This document shows positions 1 through 8,809 of a stretch of DNA of 64,000 nucleotides, in pieces (within the stretch, counting starts at the first letter, position 1; each line of letters begins with the position of its first letter). A model generated the notes under the pieces. It was given only the letters and a program-made list of their open reading frames with translations. It did no database searches and was not told the origin of the DNA. Origin of the DNA: Saprospiraceae bacterium (GTDB lineage Bacteria > Bacteroidota > Bacteroidia > Chitinophagales > Saprospiraceae); NCBI GenBank assembly GCA_020627535.1, contig JAHDGU010000014.1, forward strand, positions 1 to 64,000, read 5' to 3'. A program made the position numbers and the translations under genes.

Positions 1-51
1 CTAGAATGACGGTACCAAAAACCGTAGTGTTGCCAATTACACCATGGGTCA
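1..51 (-). tRNA. tRNA-Gln (anticodon TTG), partial at window edge
   Basis: The complement of the first 51 bases folds as the 5' two thirds of a tRNA. It has a seven-base acceptor 5' strand (51-45), a D stem GTGT/ACAC (42-39 with 30-27) around a loop containing GG, and an anticodon stem ACGGT/ACCGT (25-21 with 13-9). The seven-base loop TTTTGGT holds anticodon TTG at 18-16. The variable loop starts at base 8. The T arm and 3' acceptor strand lie beyond base 1. It is on the same strand as and directly downstream of hpt, 47 nt from its stop codon. Confidence 0.9.
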
Positions 52-98
52 ATCGAGTCGGCAAAGTTATATCACTTCTTGGAGACTTTCAAGCACAG

Positions 99-656
99 TT
101 AAGCCATTTTCTTGGGGATCAGCTGGTAGATCTCAGGCAGGTTGCGTCCGTAGCCCATATAGTCTAGTCCGTAACCCACGACAAACTGATTCTCAATCTT
201 AAATCCGACATGGTCTAGCTTGATCTGACTATGGTAGACATCTGGCTTGAGCAGCAAGGTGCATATCTTGGTAGAGAGGGAGCCTTTTTGTGTCAGGCGA
301 TCCACAAGATAGTCAACAGTACGGCCCGTATCTACGATGTCCTCCAAGATGATGACATGCCTGTTCGTGACTTTATCAGAGATATAGCTCTCTTCGATCT
401 CGCCTTGACTCTCCAGACCATCATAGGAGCTGAGCTTGGCAAACTCTAGTTCATGAGGGAAATCAAGTCTTCGCAGGAGATCAGCCGCATAGATATATGC
501 GCCATTGAGAGTTCCAAGGAAGATCGGGTTCATTTGGGCGTAAGCCCCAGTCAACTCTGCAGCAAGATGATCTAGCTCGCCATCGATCTGATCCCGAGTG
601 ATGTATGGTACGAGGTCAAACTCCGAAATAAACTGCTCTGGAAATACACTTCTCAC
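99..656 (-). CDS. hpt: Hypoxanthine phosphoribosyltransferase
   Basis: Purine salvage enzyme that joins hypoxanthine or guanine to PRPP, giving IMP or GMP in the cytoplasm. The 185 aa length fits the family. The PRPP-binding signature VIILEDIVDTGRT lies at residues 101-113, after the LGTLNGAYIYAADL loop (48-61) that usually contributes to phosphate binding. The C-terminal FVVGYGLDYMGYGRNLPEIY segment is the conserved base-binding region. The start codon overlaps the stop of the upstream M28 peptidase gene by 4 nt, so the two are probably cotranscribed and translationally coupled. A tRNA-Gln gene follows. Confidence 0.95.
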   Translation of the reverse strand: MRSVFPEQFISEFDLVPYITRDQIDGELDHLAAELTGAYAQMNPIFLGTLNGAYIYAADLLRRLDFPHELEFAKLSSYDGLESQGEIEESYISDKVTNRHVIILEDIVDTGRTVDYLVDRLTQKGSLSTKICTLLLKPDVYHSQIKLDHVGFKIENQFVVGYGLDYMGYGRNLPEIYQLIPKKMA

Positions 657-2053
657 AATCCGTATTTGTCAATCAAGTAAATCAAACTGGTCATGGCCGC
701 AGCTCCGAGCTCAAGCTCGCGCTTATTCACTGCCTCAAATCGATCCTCTGCGGTGTGGTGATAGTCAAAGTAGCGCTGAGAATCGGGTCTGAATCCGATG
801 AGCAAGCCTTTCTGAGACTTGAGGGGACTAATATCGGCTCCTGATCCTCCCACAGATATGCTGAGTCCATATGGTTGGAGGATATCATTGAATTCGCGCA
901 CTTTGGAGAGCTTTCGCTCAAATACCGATCGATCGCCATCTAAGCTGAAGCCTCTCGGTGTGAAGCCACCGGCATCAGATTCTAGGGCTGCCATGTGAAA
1001 TTCTCCCTTGGCATTGGAGACTTCTGCATATTTACGGCCACCCTGTAGACCATTCTCTTCATTGGCAAATAGCACACAGCGCAAGGTGTTTTTGGGCGAA
1101 AGCCCGAGCGCCTTCATGGTCCTGATGACCTCTAGAGAATGGACACATCCTGCGCCATCGTCGTGTGCTCCTTCACCGAGATCCCAGCTGTCTAGATGCC
1201 CACCGACCAGCAGGATGTTCTCTGGAGTTTCAGTGCCATTGATCTGCCCGATCACATTGTAGGATGTCTTATCGCTCAGCATTTTGGCATCAGAGCGCAT
1301 GTAGATCTGGAGATCAGGATCCGCCCCGAGTGCTTCACTGAGGAGCTCTGCACTACTCGTGGCAATAGCGAGTGCCGGGATCTTCTCTACGCCATCGTCG
1401 TACCACATCCCACCGGTATGTGGCACATCGTCAATCTCCGTAGTCATTGATCGCACCAAGACACCCAGAGCACCATGCTTTGATGCACGACTTGCTCCAG
1501 CTCCTCGCTGATCTACAGCACCGCCATATGCGTAGAAGGTGCGGAGCTGTTTGGGATCCATTGGGCGATTATAGAATACAATCTTGCCCTTCACTTCTGC
1601 AGCACGCTCATCTACTTCATCGAGAGAGTGGACTTCAATGACGGGTGCGGAAAAGCCTGTAGAGACAGAACTCTCACTGTTACCGAGTGCTGTACAGATG
1701 AGATCTTGTGTGCCGAGCAAAGAGCTGTTGACGATCCGAGCTACTTCTGGCTTTGGTCCTCGGCTCCAATGAGGCACTTGACACTCTTGAAGCCACACAG
1801 TATCAAAGCCTAAGGTGTCCATGATTTGCTTCATATACTCTACACCTGCGGCTCCTCCAGGGGAGCCAGATAGCCTGGGGCCGACGTCTTTGGTCAATCC
1901 TCGGAGCCACTCATAGCACTCTGCATGGGTCAGGACCTCGTCATAGATGGCCTTCACTTGAAAGCTTTCTACATCGGTGTCTACCTGAGCGTGAAGCGAG
2001 ACACAGATGACTAGCAGTAGTGCTGTCAGACTCGCGATGGTGTACTGTTTCAT
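653..2053 (-). CDS. Secreted M28 family zinc peptidase
   Basis: Predicted exported aminopeptidase or glutamate-carboxypeptidase-like enzyme of 466 aa. Residues 1-23 form a signal peptide ending HAQ. A protease-associated-type insert appears to occupy about 130-250, and the M28 catalytic domain about 265-460. All five co-catalytic zinc ligand positions are visible: His286 (GGHLDSWD), Asp298 or 299 (HDDGAG), Glu332 and 333 (ANEENG), Asp360 (ESDAGG) and His433 (YHHTAED). No T9SS sorting region is present, so it is probably periplasmic. Its stop overlaps the hpt start. A GGGCGAAAGCCC hairpin repeat copy lies inside the gene at 1090-1105 and a variant at 908-922. Substrate cannot be inferred. Confidence 0.9.
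   Translation of the reverse strand: MKQYTIASLTALLLVICVSLHAQVDTDVESFQVKAIYDEVLTHAECYEWLRGLTKDVGPRLSGSPGGAAGVEYMKQIMDTLGFDTVWLQECQVPHWSRGPKPEVARIVNSSLLGTQDLICTALGNSESSVSTGFSAPVIEVHSLDEVDERAAEVKGKIVFYNRPMDPKQLRTFYAYGGAVDQRGAGASRASKHGALGVLVRSMTTEIDDVPHTGGMWYDDGVEKIPALAIATSSAELLSEALGADPDLQIYMRSDAKMLSDKTSYNVIGQINGTETPENILLVGGHLDSWDLGEGAHDDGAGCVHSLEVIRTMKALGLSPKNTLRCVLFANEENGLQGGRKYAEVSNAKGEFHMAALESDAGGFTPRGFSLDGDRSVFERKLSKVREFNDILQPYGLSISVGGSGADISPLKSQKGLLIGFRPDSQRYFDYHHTAEDRFEAVNKRELELGAAAMTSLIYLIDKYGL
908..922 (-). repeat. GNRA-hairpin repeat, variant stem
   Basis: GAGC-TTTC-GCTC followed by AAA on the plus strand. The other strand reads TTT, stem GAGC, loop GAAA, stem GCTC. The stem differs from the canonical GGC but pairing is kept. 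Inside the M28 peptidase gene. Confidence 0.4.
1090..1105 (+). repeat. GNRA-hairpin repeat, 4-bp stem copy
   Basis: TTTTGGGCGAAAGCCC: stem GGGC/GCCC, loop GAAA, preceded by a T run. Inside the M28 peptidase gene, antisense to its coding strand. Confidence 0.75.
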
Positions 2054-2078
2054 AGCCTTTTTTGTCGTATTATCTTTG
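2048..2078 (+). promoter_or_regulatory. Candidate Bacteroidota-type promoter for the ECF sigma gene
   Basis: A perfect TAnnTTTG -7 box (TATCTTTG, 2071-2078) sits 19 nt after TTTC at 2048-2051, a weak -33 match. Transcription would begin near 2085, about 70 nt before the TTG start at 2158. The upstream part overlaps the start of the divergent M28 gene. Only the -7 box is convincing. Confidence 0.4.
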
Positions 2079-2157
2079 TGAGAAGTAACTTTTTGAATTT
2101 TGTCCGTCTCAATGACGATGCGACAAAGATGATATCTATAAACTGCATCAAACCAAT

Positions 2158-2736
2158 TTGAAAGCTATAAGCTCCATAAAGGAAGCCAAGATCAGTGATG
2201 AGGAGTTGGTGCATCTGTACAAGGAGAGCCAAAATACTCAGTATTTCGAGGAGTTGTACAAGCGACACTCCAACAAAGTATTTGGGAAATGTCTGTCAAT
2301 CCTCAAGGATACAGAATTGGCCAACGACGCAGTACAGGAGATCTTCATCAAGATTTTGCTCAATATGAGCAAATTCAAGGAGGCCTCCAAGTTTAGTACA
2401 TGGATCTATTCGATCACGTATAACTACTGCATTGATACGGTGCGGAGAAGGAAGAAAAACACGCTGATGTTTTCTGGAGATGACGAGAGCCTCGAAGATG
2501 TTGCAGATGAGGTGGAAGATAGTCAGATCCTAGAGACATCCATCAGTCGACTAAAGGTCATCTTGAATAAGATTCCTGTAGGAGACAAAGCCATACTGAT
2601 GATGAAGTATCAGGATAGCATGTCGATCAAAGACATCAGTGCTGTCCTAGACAAATCTGAAAGTGCGGTAAAAATGAAGATCAAAAGGGCCAAGCAGAAA
2701 TTCCGCTTGGTCTATGGTGATAATTATAGTGACTAA
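2158..2736 (+). CDS. ECF-type sigma-70 family RNA polymerase sigma factor
   Basis: A 192 aa alternative sigma factor. Region 2 spans about residues 25-100 (LYKRHSNKVFGKCLSILKD and the FSTWIYSITYNYCIDTVRRR stretch that contacts the -10 region). A short acidic linker follows, then region 4 with a helix-turn-helix at about 145-180 (MSIKDISAVLDKSESAVKMK). The only start compatible with region 2 is TTG at 2158; no in-frame ATG exists between it and the upstream stop. No classical anti-sigma gene is adjacent. Instead a 90 aa unknown protein follows after 12 nt, then an MscS-type channel, suggesting an envelope or osmotic signal as an inference. Confidence 0.9.
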   Translation: MKAISSIKEAKISDEELVHLYKESQNTQYFEELYKRHSNKVFGKCLSILKDTELANDAVQEIFIKILLNMSKFKEASKFSTWIYSITYNYCIDTVRRRKKNTLMFSGDDESLEDVADEVEDSQILETSISRLKVILNKIPVGDKAILMMKYQDSMSIKDISAVLDKSESAVKMKIKRAKQKFRLVYGDNYSD

Positions 2737-2748
2737 GAGATAATCGAG

Positions 2749-3021
2749 ATGCGAAACAATTTTCAAGAGCTGGAAGAGCAGGAACTGCGGCAGAGCCGTG
2801 GTCCATCTACTGGTGCCTACAAGGGTGTCATGGGTGGTATGCGCAGCATGAAGTTTGTGGGTGGCATGTTTGACCACTTCATCCCCAAATTGTTCCAGTT
2901 TTTTGTGACAGTTCTCGGTGGTAGCAAGAAGTCGCAGACTACTCGAATATCACACCATCTATCCGATGACGAGCCTCTACAGTCGTTGGACTCACGCAGA
3001 GACTACCCAAACCGCCAATAA
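2749..3021 (+). CDS. Small unknown protein between ECF sigma factor and MscS-type channel
   Basis: A 90 aa protein not assigned to a family. The N-terminus is acidic and Gln-rich (about 1-16). The middle is Gly/Met-rich with an amphipathic or weakly hydrophobic stretch (about 25-58, containing KFVGGMFDHFIPKLFQFFV) that could lie on a membrane. The tail is charged. There is no signal peptide and no zinc or anti-sigma motif. It starts 12 nt after the sigma factor stop and ends 12 nt before the channel gene, so it is almost certainly in the same transcript. It could be a modulator of the sigma factor or of the channel; the sequence alone does not decide. Confidence 0.65.
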   Translation: MRNNFQELEEQELRQSRGPSTGAYKGVMGGMRSMKFVGGMFDHFIPKLFQFFVTVLGGSKKSQTTRISHHLSDDEPLQSLDSRRDYPNRQ

Positions 3022-3033
3022 AAACCAACCAAT

Positions 3034-3867
3034 ATGTTTGCCTTACAATCTTCTACGTCCAGCATGCTCGGGACGGAACTACTGACTGATATGCTGCGAG
3101 ACCTGGCGTCAGTCGTACCAAATATTGCAATTGCTCTGCTCATTCTTTTTGTTGGATGGATAATTGCCAAGATCGTGGCTTCAGTGGTCAAGAAAATTTT
3201 GCTGACCATCAAGATTGATCAACTCGGCGAGAAGCTTCAGGAAATAGAAATCGTGGAAAAATCTGGAATCAATGTTTCCATCAGTTCATTTGCATCAAAG
3301 CTTGTCTATTATGTGCTGTTTTTCATGTTTTTGGTGGTAGCTGTGGAGAAGCTAGGCGTCAAGGCCATCACTCAGATGATGACAGATATGATTGCTTTCT
3401 TGCCTAATCTACTCGTGGCTATAGCGATCCTGATCTTTGGAGTGCTGTTTGCTGAGGCAATCAGAAAAATGCTCACGACATCTCTGAAGTCTCTCGGAAT
3501 ACCATCCGCTGGTATGATTGGCAAAGCGATCTTCTATTTTCTTCTCATCAATGTATTTGTAGCAGCGATGTCTCAATCCGGCGTAGACACCGACTTTCTC
3601 AGTAGTAATATCACTGTTCTGATCGGAGGATTGGCAGCAGCTTTCGCTATTGCCTACGGACTTGCGTCAAAAACCCTTGCGTCCAACACGATCTCTAGCT
3701 TCTATGCCAAAGATGACATCGAGATCGGTCAGAAAGTATCGATCGGTAATAAAACCGGCCAAGTCATCGAGGTCGGTACGAGAAACATAACCCTCCAAGG
3801 AGATTCCTCAAGAATCATCATCCCATTTAGCCAACTCATGGAAGAGACGATAACAATTCATGAATAA
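3034..3867 (+). CDS. MscS-type mechanosensitive ion channel
   Basis: Small-conductance mechanosensitive channel homologue, 277 aa, inner membrane. It has about four hydrophobic segments: near 27-50 (IAIALLILFVGWIIAKIVAS), 90-110, 123-148 and 165-215. The last contains the Gly/Ala-rich pore helix (IGGLAAAFAIAYGLASKTLA). The start of the MscS beta domain follows (FYAKDDIEIGQKVSIGNKTG, about 230-250, and NITLQGDSSRIIIPFSQL). The large C-terminal cage domain of E. coli MscS is missing, so this is the short conserved-TM-helix variety. It is the third gene of the sigma-factor unit and precedes the DUF3078 gene by 37 nt. Confidence 0.85.
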   Translation: MFALQSSTSSMLGTELLTDMLRDLASVVPNIAIALLILFVGWIIAKIVASVVKKILLTIKIDQLGEKLQEIEIVEKSGINVSISSFASKLVYYVLFFMFLVVAVEKLGVKAITQMMTDMIAFLPNLLVAIAILIFGVLFAEAIRKMLTTSLKSLGIPSAGMIGKAIFYFLLINVFVAAMSQSGVDTDFLSSNITVLIGGLAAAFAIAYGLASKTLASNTISSFYAKDDIEIGQKVSIGNKTGQVIEVGTRNITLQGDSSRIIIPFSQLMEETITIHE

Positions 3868-3904
3868 CTAAGAAAGATTCAAATTAACTAAACACGTAAC
3901 TCGA

Positions 3905-4891
3905 ATGAAAAAATTATTTCTAATCGCGCTATGCGCTATTGTAGGTCTTGGTGCCGCTACCGCGCAGACTATCGAAGAGCTCAAGGCGAGCAAAGCAGGC
4001 AAAGAGGAAATGCTTGCAGCTAAGCAAGCTGAACTTGATGCCCTGGCTGGAGAGATCGCAAGTCTTGTGGATCAGATCAACAAGCTCAGTGGCTGGAGAT
4101 TTGGCGGTGTAGGTATCTTGGGATTTGATCTCAATGGTAACTCTGACTGGACGCTTCTTGATAATCCTGATTCAAGAGCCAGTGGCTGGGGATTCAACTT
4201 TATTGGCTTTGCCAATAGAGATACAGAGAAGTCTTTCTGGAACAATACCCTGACGCTCAATCTTAGACGTACCAACACACAAGCAGATGCTGACGCAGAT
4301 GCTGTCAAGGCGACGACTGATCAGATTGACCTCGCATCTCTCTATGGTTACAAGCTCAGCGACAAGTGGGCCATCACTGCAGAGGGCAAGTACACCACTA
4401 CTCTGCTCAACTTCAACAATCCTGGTAAACTACTTCTATCTGCAGGTCTTACTTGGACACCAATCTCAAACCTAGTAGTGAATATTCACCCACTAGGATA
4501 CGAGATCAACTTCCCAGGAGAACTTTCATCTGTCGCAGGTGCAAAGATTGGTGCTACTTATGCCAATAGTGAACTCATACCGGGTGTGGCATGGACTTCT
4601 GTCTTCAACGCATTTCTTGCCTATGGTGGTGATGACGTCACATTTGACAACGGTCAGACATTCAACTATACTGGTGGTGACTTGACCAACTGGACTTGGG
4701 TGAATGGATTCTCTTTCACTGTCTTTAAAGGACTTGGTGTAGGATTCAATGTAGGTCTTGCCAACAATCGTCAGCAAACTGACCTATGGAGATCTAAAAA
4801 CGCGAATTTATCTAGCGGTGGCAACTTGATCATCGAAGATGAAAATCCTCTCCAGTTGTACTATACTCTAGGTCTAGCATACACGCTATAG
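3905..4891 (+). CDS. DUF3078-like outer membrane protein with N-terminal coiled coil
   Basis: A 328 aa exported protein. The signal peptide (1-21) ends TAQ. Residues about 22-62 are a heptad-like coiled coil (IEELKASKAGKEEMLAAKQA). The rest is rich in alternating hydrophobic/polar beta strands and aromatic residues, as in an outer membrane barrel. The segment with FWNNTLTLNLRR, DLASLYGYKLSDKWAITAEG and the closing ALAYTL-type terminus resembles DUF3078 proteins of Bacteroidota. The coiled coil could reach toward peptidoglycan or a partner. A rho-independent terminator follows at 4923-4959, which closes the transcript that begins with the sigma factor. Confidence 0.75.
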   Translation: MKKLFLIALCAIVGLGAATAQTIEELKASKAGKEEMLAAKQAELDALAGEIASLVDQINKLSGWRFGGVGILGFDLNGNSDWTLLDNPDSRASGWGFNFIGFANRDTEKSFWNNTLTLNLRRTNTQADADADAVKATTDQIDLASLYGYKLSDKWAITAEGKYTTTLLNFNNPGKLLLSAGLTWTPISNLVVNIHPLGYEINFPGELSSVAGAKIGATYANSELIPGVAWTSVFNAFLAYGGDDVTFDNGQTFNYTGGDLTNWTWVNGFSFTVFKGLGVGFNVGLANNRQQTDLWRSKNANLSSGGNLIIEDENPLQLYYTLGLAYTL

Positions 4892-4922
4892 TCCCAGAGA
4901 TCTTATATACGATATATCTTGC

Positions 4923-4959
4923 AAAAGGCCGTGGCATCAGCTGCGGCCTTTTCGTTTTT
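4923..4959 (+). terminator. Rho-independent terminator after the DUF3078 gene
   Basis: Perfect 9-bp stem AAAAGGCCG (4923-4931) with CGGCCTTTT (4944-4952), a 12-nt loop, then CGTTTTT. It also shows that the polA reading frame does not really begin at the in-frame TTG at 4919, since that codon lies just upstream of the terminator. Confidence 0.85.
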
Positions 4960-4975
4960 GTACTACATTCGCTGC

Positions 4976-7741
4976 ATGGAAAAAAAGCTCTTCCTGCTTG
5001 ATGGGCACGCATTGGTTTATAGGGCACATTTCGCCTTTATCAATCGTCCCTTGATCAATAGCAAAGGCGTCAATACATCTGCTATATCTGGATTTACGAG
5101 GACGCTCTGGGATCTGATGCAAAATCAGAAGCCCACCCATATTGGTGTCGCATTTGACCTAAAAGGGCCCACCTTCAGACACGAGATGTATGAGCCCTAC
5201 AAGGCCAATCGAGAAGAGCAGCCTGAAGATATCACCACTGCTCTTACCTACATCAAGCAGATCGTAGAAGGCTTCAACATCCCGATTGTCACATTGCCAA
5301 AGTATGAAGCAGATGATGTCATAGGTACTTTGGCCAAGAAGGCGGAAAAAGAGGGTTTCAAAGTATTCATGGTGACACCAGACAAGGACTATGCACAGCT
5401 TGTGTCGGACAATATCTTCATGTACAAACCCGGAAGACAAGGTGGTGATGTAGAGATCATGGGAGTGCCAGAGATCTGCGCCAAATGGGATATTGATCAT
5501 GTGCTTCAGGTCATAGATGTGCTAGGCCTACAAGGCGATAGCTCAGATAATATTCCCGGGGTGCCCGGTGTAGGCGCCAAGACGGCTTCCAAGCTGCTCA
5601 AGGAGTTTCCGAGTATCGAGGATATCCTGGCCAATACGGACAAGATCAAAGGGAAGCTCCGCGAGAAAGTTGAAGATCATAAGGATCTTGCCATCCTGTC
5701 CAAGGAGCTCGCGACCATCATCATAGACTGTGATATTGACTTTGATGCCGAGACCTACAAGATCCAAGACTTTGATCGTGAGAAGCTTACAAGTTTGTTT
5801 CAAGATCTGGAGTTTCGTACACTGGCAAGAAGTGTACTCCAGCAGTCAGAGCAGCTGAGTCTTTTCAGTACGACTGCAGCGGTAGAGCAAGCTAAGGCTG
5901 CTCCTCAAGAGTATTCGATTGCATCACAGTCTGCTGCTGATCTGGACAAGGAGTACATCTTTGTCGACGATGCAGCTAAGCGCAAGGATCTCATCAAGAA
6001 ACTCAGTGCCTCCAAGGCCTTCGCCGTGGATACAGAGACGACAGGGCTTGACGCTTTCAAGGCTGAGATCGTGGGCTTGTCATTTGCCCTTGAGGCACAT
6101 CAGGGATACTATGTCCCACTATCAGAGGATAGGGCTGTCGCCCAAATGGTCATTGAAGAATTTCGACCCATACTTGAATCCACAGAGCATCTCAAAATAG
6201 GACAGAATATCAAATATGATATGAATGTGCTCCGCAACTATGATGTCCACATGCCTTTGCCGCTTTTTGACACCATGATCGCGCACTATCTGCTAGAACC
6301 CGATCTGCGACACAAATTGGACTATCTCAGCGAGAGTTATCTCAATTATAAGATGATCCCTATCGAAAAGCTCATAGGTAAGCGAGGGAAAAATCAACTC
6401 TCCATGCGGGACATTCCGCAAGAGAAGATCTCCGACTACGCGGCAGAGGATGCCGACATTACCTGGCAGCTGTACGAGCATTTTTTGCCACTCTTGGAGG
6501 AGCAAGAGCTACTGACACTTTTTGATGAGATTGAGATGCCTCTCGTAGTTGCCCTGTCCAAGATGGAGGCCCATGGGGTGAGACTAGATGCGGAGCACCT
6601 CAAGGCATATAGTCAGGAGCTATTGGCTGAGATTCAAAAGATCGAGAAGCGCATCTATGAGCAAGCAGACGGCTCCTTCAACATCGCCTCTCCAAGGCAA
6701 GTCGGTACTGTGCTTTTTGATAAGCTTAAGATCCCTTATCGCTGGCGCAAGACGAGTTCTGGCCAGTACAGCACCAATGAGGAAAAGCTCAATGAACTTG
6801 CTCCAGAGAACCCTATCATCCAAGACATCTTACTCTTTAGGAAATACAGCAAGCTCCGATCTACCTATGTAGAGGCGCTACCTCTCATGATCAACGAGCG
6901 CACAGGGCGTATCCATAGTAGCTTCAATCAGGCTCGAGCCGCCACGGGACGCTTAAGTTCGGAGAGTCCCAACTTGCAGAATATTCCGATCAAGGACAAG
7001 GCAGGCAGAGAAATTCGAAATGCCTTCATTCCTAGAGATGATGAGCACATTCTGCTAGCAGCAGATTACTCTCAGATCGAGTTGCGCTTGATCTCTGAGC
7101 TCAGCGGTGATGAGGCGATGAAGGAAGCATTCATCAAGAATCAAGATATACATCGTGCGACTGCGGCGCGTGTGTATAATGTAGCTTATGATGAGGTGAG
7201 TGCGGACCAGAGGCGCAATGCCAAGACCGTCAACTTTTCCATCATCTATGGCGCAGGCTCGACCAATCTTTCACGTCAGCTCGGTATCTCTCGATCAGAA
7301 GCCAAAGACTTGATTGAGGCATACTTTGAGCAATATGCAGGTCTCAAAGCCTACATGGATAAGAATGTAGCCGATGCCAGAGAGCATGGCTACGTGAAAA
7401 CGCTCAAAGGCCGAAAGCGCGTCTTGAGAGATATCAACTCGCGCAATGGTATGCTACGTAGCAATGCTGAGCGCATGGCGATCAATACCCCAGTACAAGG
7501 TACAGCAGCCGATATGATCAAGCTCGCGATGATCAATATTGATCGCAAATTTGATGAAGCAGGCCTAGTCTCTGAAATGATTCTCCAAGTACATGATGAG
7601 CTTGTATTTGATGTAGTCAAGTCAGAGCTTGATGAGGTCAAGAAAATCGTGAAAGAGGAGATGGAAGGCGCCATCTCTGGACTCGAAGTACCTATAGTGG
7701 TCGAGATGGATACAGGAAATACTTGGCTAGAAGCCCACTGA
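4976..7741 (+). CDS. polA: DNA polymerase I
   Basis: A 921 aa three-domain replicative repair polymerase that removes RNA primers and fills gaps. Residues 1 to about 290 are the 5'-3' exonuclease (FLLDGHALVYRAHF start, DKDYAQL, helix-hairpin-helix GVPGVGAKTA). About 335-520 is a 3'-5' proofreading domain that looks active (VDTETTGLD near 350, IKYDMNVL, YAAEDADIT). The rest is the polymerase with motif A (LLAADYSQIELRL, about 693-705), motif B (RRNAKTVNFSIIYGAG, about 745) and motif C (LQVHDELVF, about 870). ATG 4976 is chosen because upstream sequence is a terminator. The lpxD homologue starts 1 nt after its stop. Confidence 0.97.
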   Translation: MEKKLFLLDGHALVYRAHFAFINRPLINSKGVNTSAISGFTRTLWDLMQNQKPTHIGVAFDLKGPTFRHEMYEPYKANREEQPEDITTALTYIKQIVEGFNIPIVTLPKYEADDVIGTLAKKAEKEGFKVFMVTPDKDYAQLVSDNIFMYKPGRQGGDVEIMGVPEICAKWDIDHVLQVIDVLGLQGDSSDNIPGVPGVGAKTASKLLKEFPSIEDILANTDKIKGKLREKVEDHKDLAILSKELATIIIDCDIDFDAETYKIQDFDREKLTSLFQDLEFRTLARSVLQQSEQLSLFSTTAAVEQAKAAPQEYSIASQSAADLDKEYIFVDDAAKRKDLIKKLSASKAFAVDTETTGLDAFKAEIVGLSFALEAHQGYYVPLSEDRAVAQMVIEEFRPILESTEHLKIGQNIKYDMNVLRNYDVHMPLPLFDTMIAHYLLEPDLRHKLDYLSESYLNYKMIPIEKLIGKRGKNQLSMRDIPQEKISDYAAEDADITWQLYEHFLPLLEEQELLTLFDEIEMPLVVALSKMEAHGVRLDAEHLKAYSQELLAEIQKIEKRIYEQADGSFNIASPRQVGTVLFDKLKIPYRWRKTSSGQYSTNEEKLNELAPENPIIQDILLFRKYSKLRSTYVEALPLMINERTGRIHSSFNQARAATGRLSSESPNLQNIPIKDKAGREIRNAFIPRDDEHILLAADYSQIELRLISELSGDEAMKEAFIKNQDIHRATAARVYNVAYDEVSADQRRNAKTVNFSIIYGAGSTNLSRQLGISRSEAKDLIEAYFEQYAGLKAYMDKNVADAREHGYVKTLKGRKRVLRDINSRNGMLRSNAERMAINTPVQGTAADMIKLAMINIDRKFDEAGLVSEMILQVHDELVFDVVKSELDEVKKIVKEEMEGAISGLEVPIVVEMDTGNTWLEAH

Positions 7742-7742
7742 T

Positions 7743-8690
7743 ATGGATTTTTCTCAAGCGATACCCGTCAAGCAGCTAGCCGATAGATTTTCGGCCCATT
7801 TGCATGGAAATGCGGATCTCTTTGCCACAGGGATCAACGAGATTCACAAAGTCCGTCCTGGGGATATATGCTTTGTAGATCATCCCAAATACTATGACAA
7901 GTGCCTAAAGAGTGCAGCTACAATTATTTTCATAGACAAAGAAGTGACTGTACCTGAGGGCAAAGCTGTCCTTGTGATGGAGAGTCCTTTTGAGGCGTAC
8001 AATGAACTCGTGCTCGAGCACAGACCTCATTATACGCAGCTGTCACAGATAGACCCAAGGGCCAAGGTGGATCCGACGGCAACGATCGAGGCCGGTGTGA
8101 TCATCGGTCCACACTGTGAGATCGGCGCTCATACCGTGATTCAATCTGGCGTGGTGCTCCAGGAGCACTGCTATATCGGCAAGCATTGCCTGATTCAGTC
8201 AGGCGCGATACTAGGCTCCGATGCATTCTACTTCAAAAAATCCGAGGAAGGATATACCAAGTGGAGATCTGGAGGGCGTGTCATCATCCAAGACCATGTA
8301 GACATCGGTGCCAACTGTACGATCAATAAAGGTGTCTCAGGTGATACTCTCATAGGTCGGGGATCAAAGCTGGATTGCTTGGTCCACGTAGCACATGGAA
8401 CGGTCATCGGTGAGAGGTGCTTAATTGCTGCACAGGTTGGTATCGCAGGGAAGTGTCAGATCGGAGACGATGTCACCCTATATGGACAGGTAGGAGTCGC
8501 TCATGGATCACATATTGCCTCTGGCACTGTCATCCTGGCGCAGTCAGGTGTGGCGAAGAGCTTGAGCAAAGACACCTACTTTGGTTCACCTGCCCGTCCT
8601 GTGAGAGAAAGTCTCAAGGATTTGGCAGCAGTCAAGCGTATCCCATGGATGTATGAAAAGCTCAAGTCTCTCCTTCGCTCTGCCGACTAG
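7743..8690 (+). CDS. lpxD: UDP-3-O-acylglucosamine N-acyltransferase homologue
   Basis: Acyltransferase of lipid A synthesis that adds the N-linked 3-hydroxyacyl chain to UDP-3-O-acylglucosamine. At 315 aa it is somewhat shorter than E. coli LpxD. An N-terminal uridine-binding domain (about 1-95) is followed by a left-handed beta helix of hexapeptide repeats (about 100-290), with PRAKVDPTATIEAGVIIGPH as the first coils. The likely catalytic histidine is in LVHVAHGT at about 214-217. Bacteroidota often carry more than one LpxD-like gene, so this could be the paralogue rather than the essential copy. It is 1 nt downstream of polA and probably cotranscribed with it. Confidence 0.8.
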   Translation: MDFSQAIPVKQLADRFSAHLHGNADLFATGINEIHKVRPGDICFVDHPKYYDKCLKSAATIIFIDKEVTVPEGKAVLVMESPFEAYNELVLEHRPHYTQLSQIDPRAKVDPTATIEAGVIIGPHCEIGAHTVIQSGVVLQEHCYIGKHCLIQSGAILGSDAFYFKKSEEGYTKWRSGGRVIIQDHVDIGANCTINKGVSGDTLIGRGSKLDCLVHVAHGTVIGERCLIAAQVGIAGKCQIGDDVTLYGQVGVAHGSHIASGTVILAQSGVAKSLSKDTYFGSPARPVRESLKDLAAVKRIPWMYEKLKSLLRSAD

Positions 8691-8809
8691 CGCGCATTGT
8701 CACACGACAATAGGCACATCTTTAAGTATTCCTTCACAAGATGAGATAAGCTTGACTTAAATCGCCCCAGGGAAGGCATGCCCCGAGAGGAACGGACGTT
8801 TTTAGGTCA

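Noticed and set aside
727-939. Reverse-strand ORF inside the M28 gene, and many similar short frames throughout
   Set aside because: They overlap strongly supported genes in another frame and show no family resemblance; shadows of the coding sequence.
8756-8809. GC-rich stretch before the small membrane gene as a small RNA or riboswitch
   Set aside because: A few self-complementary patches exist, but no known RNA motif or stable fold could be recognised by eye.
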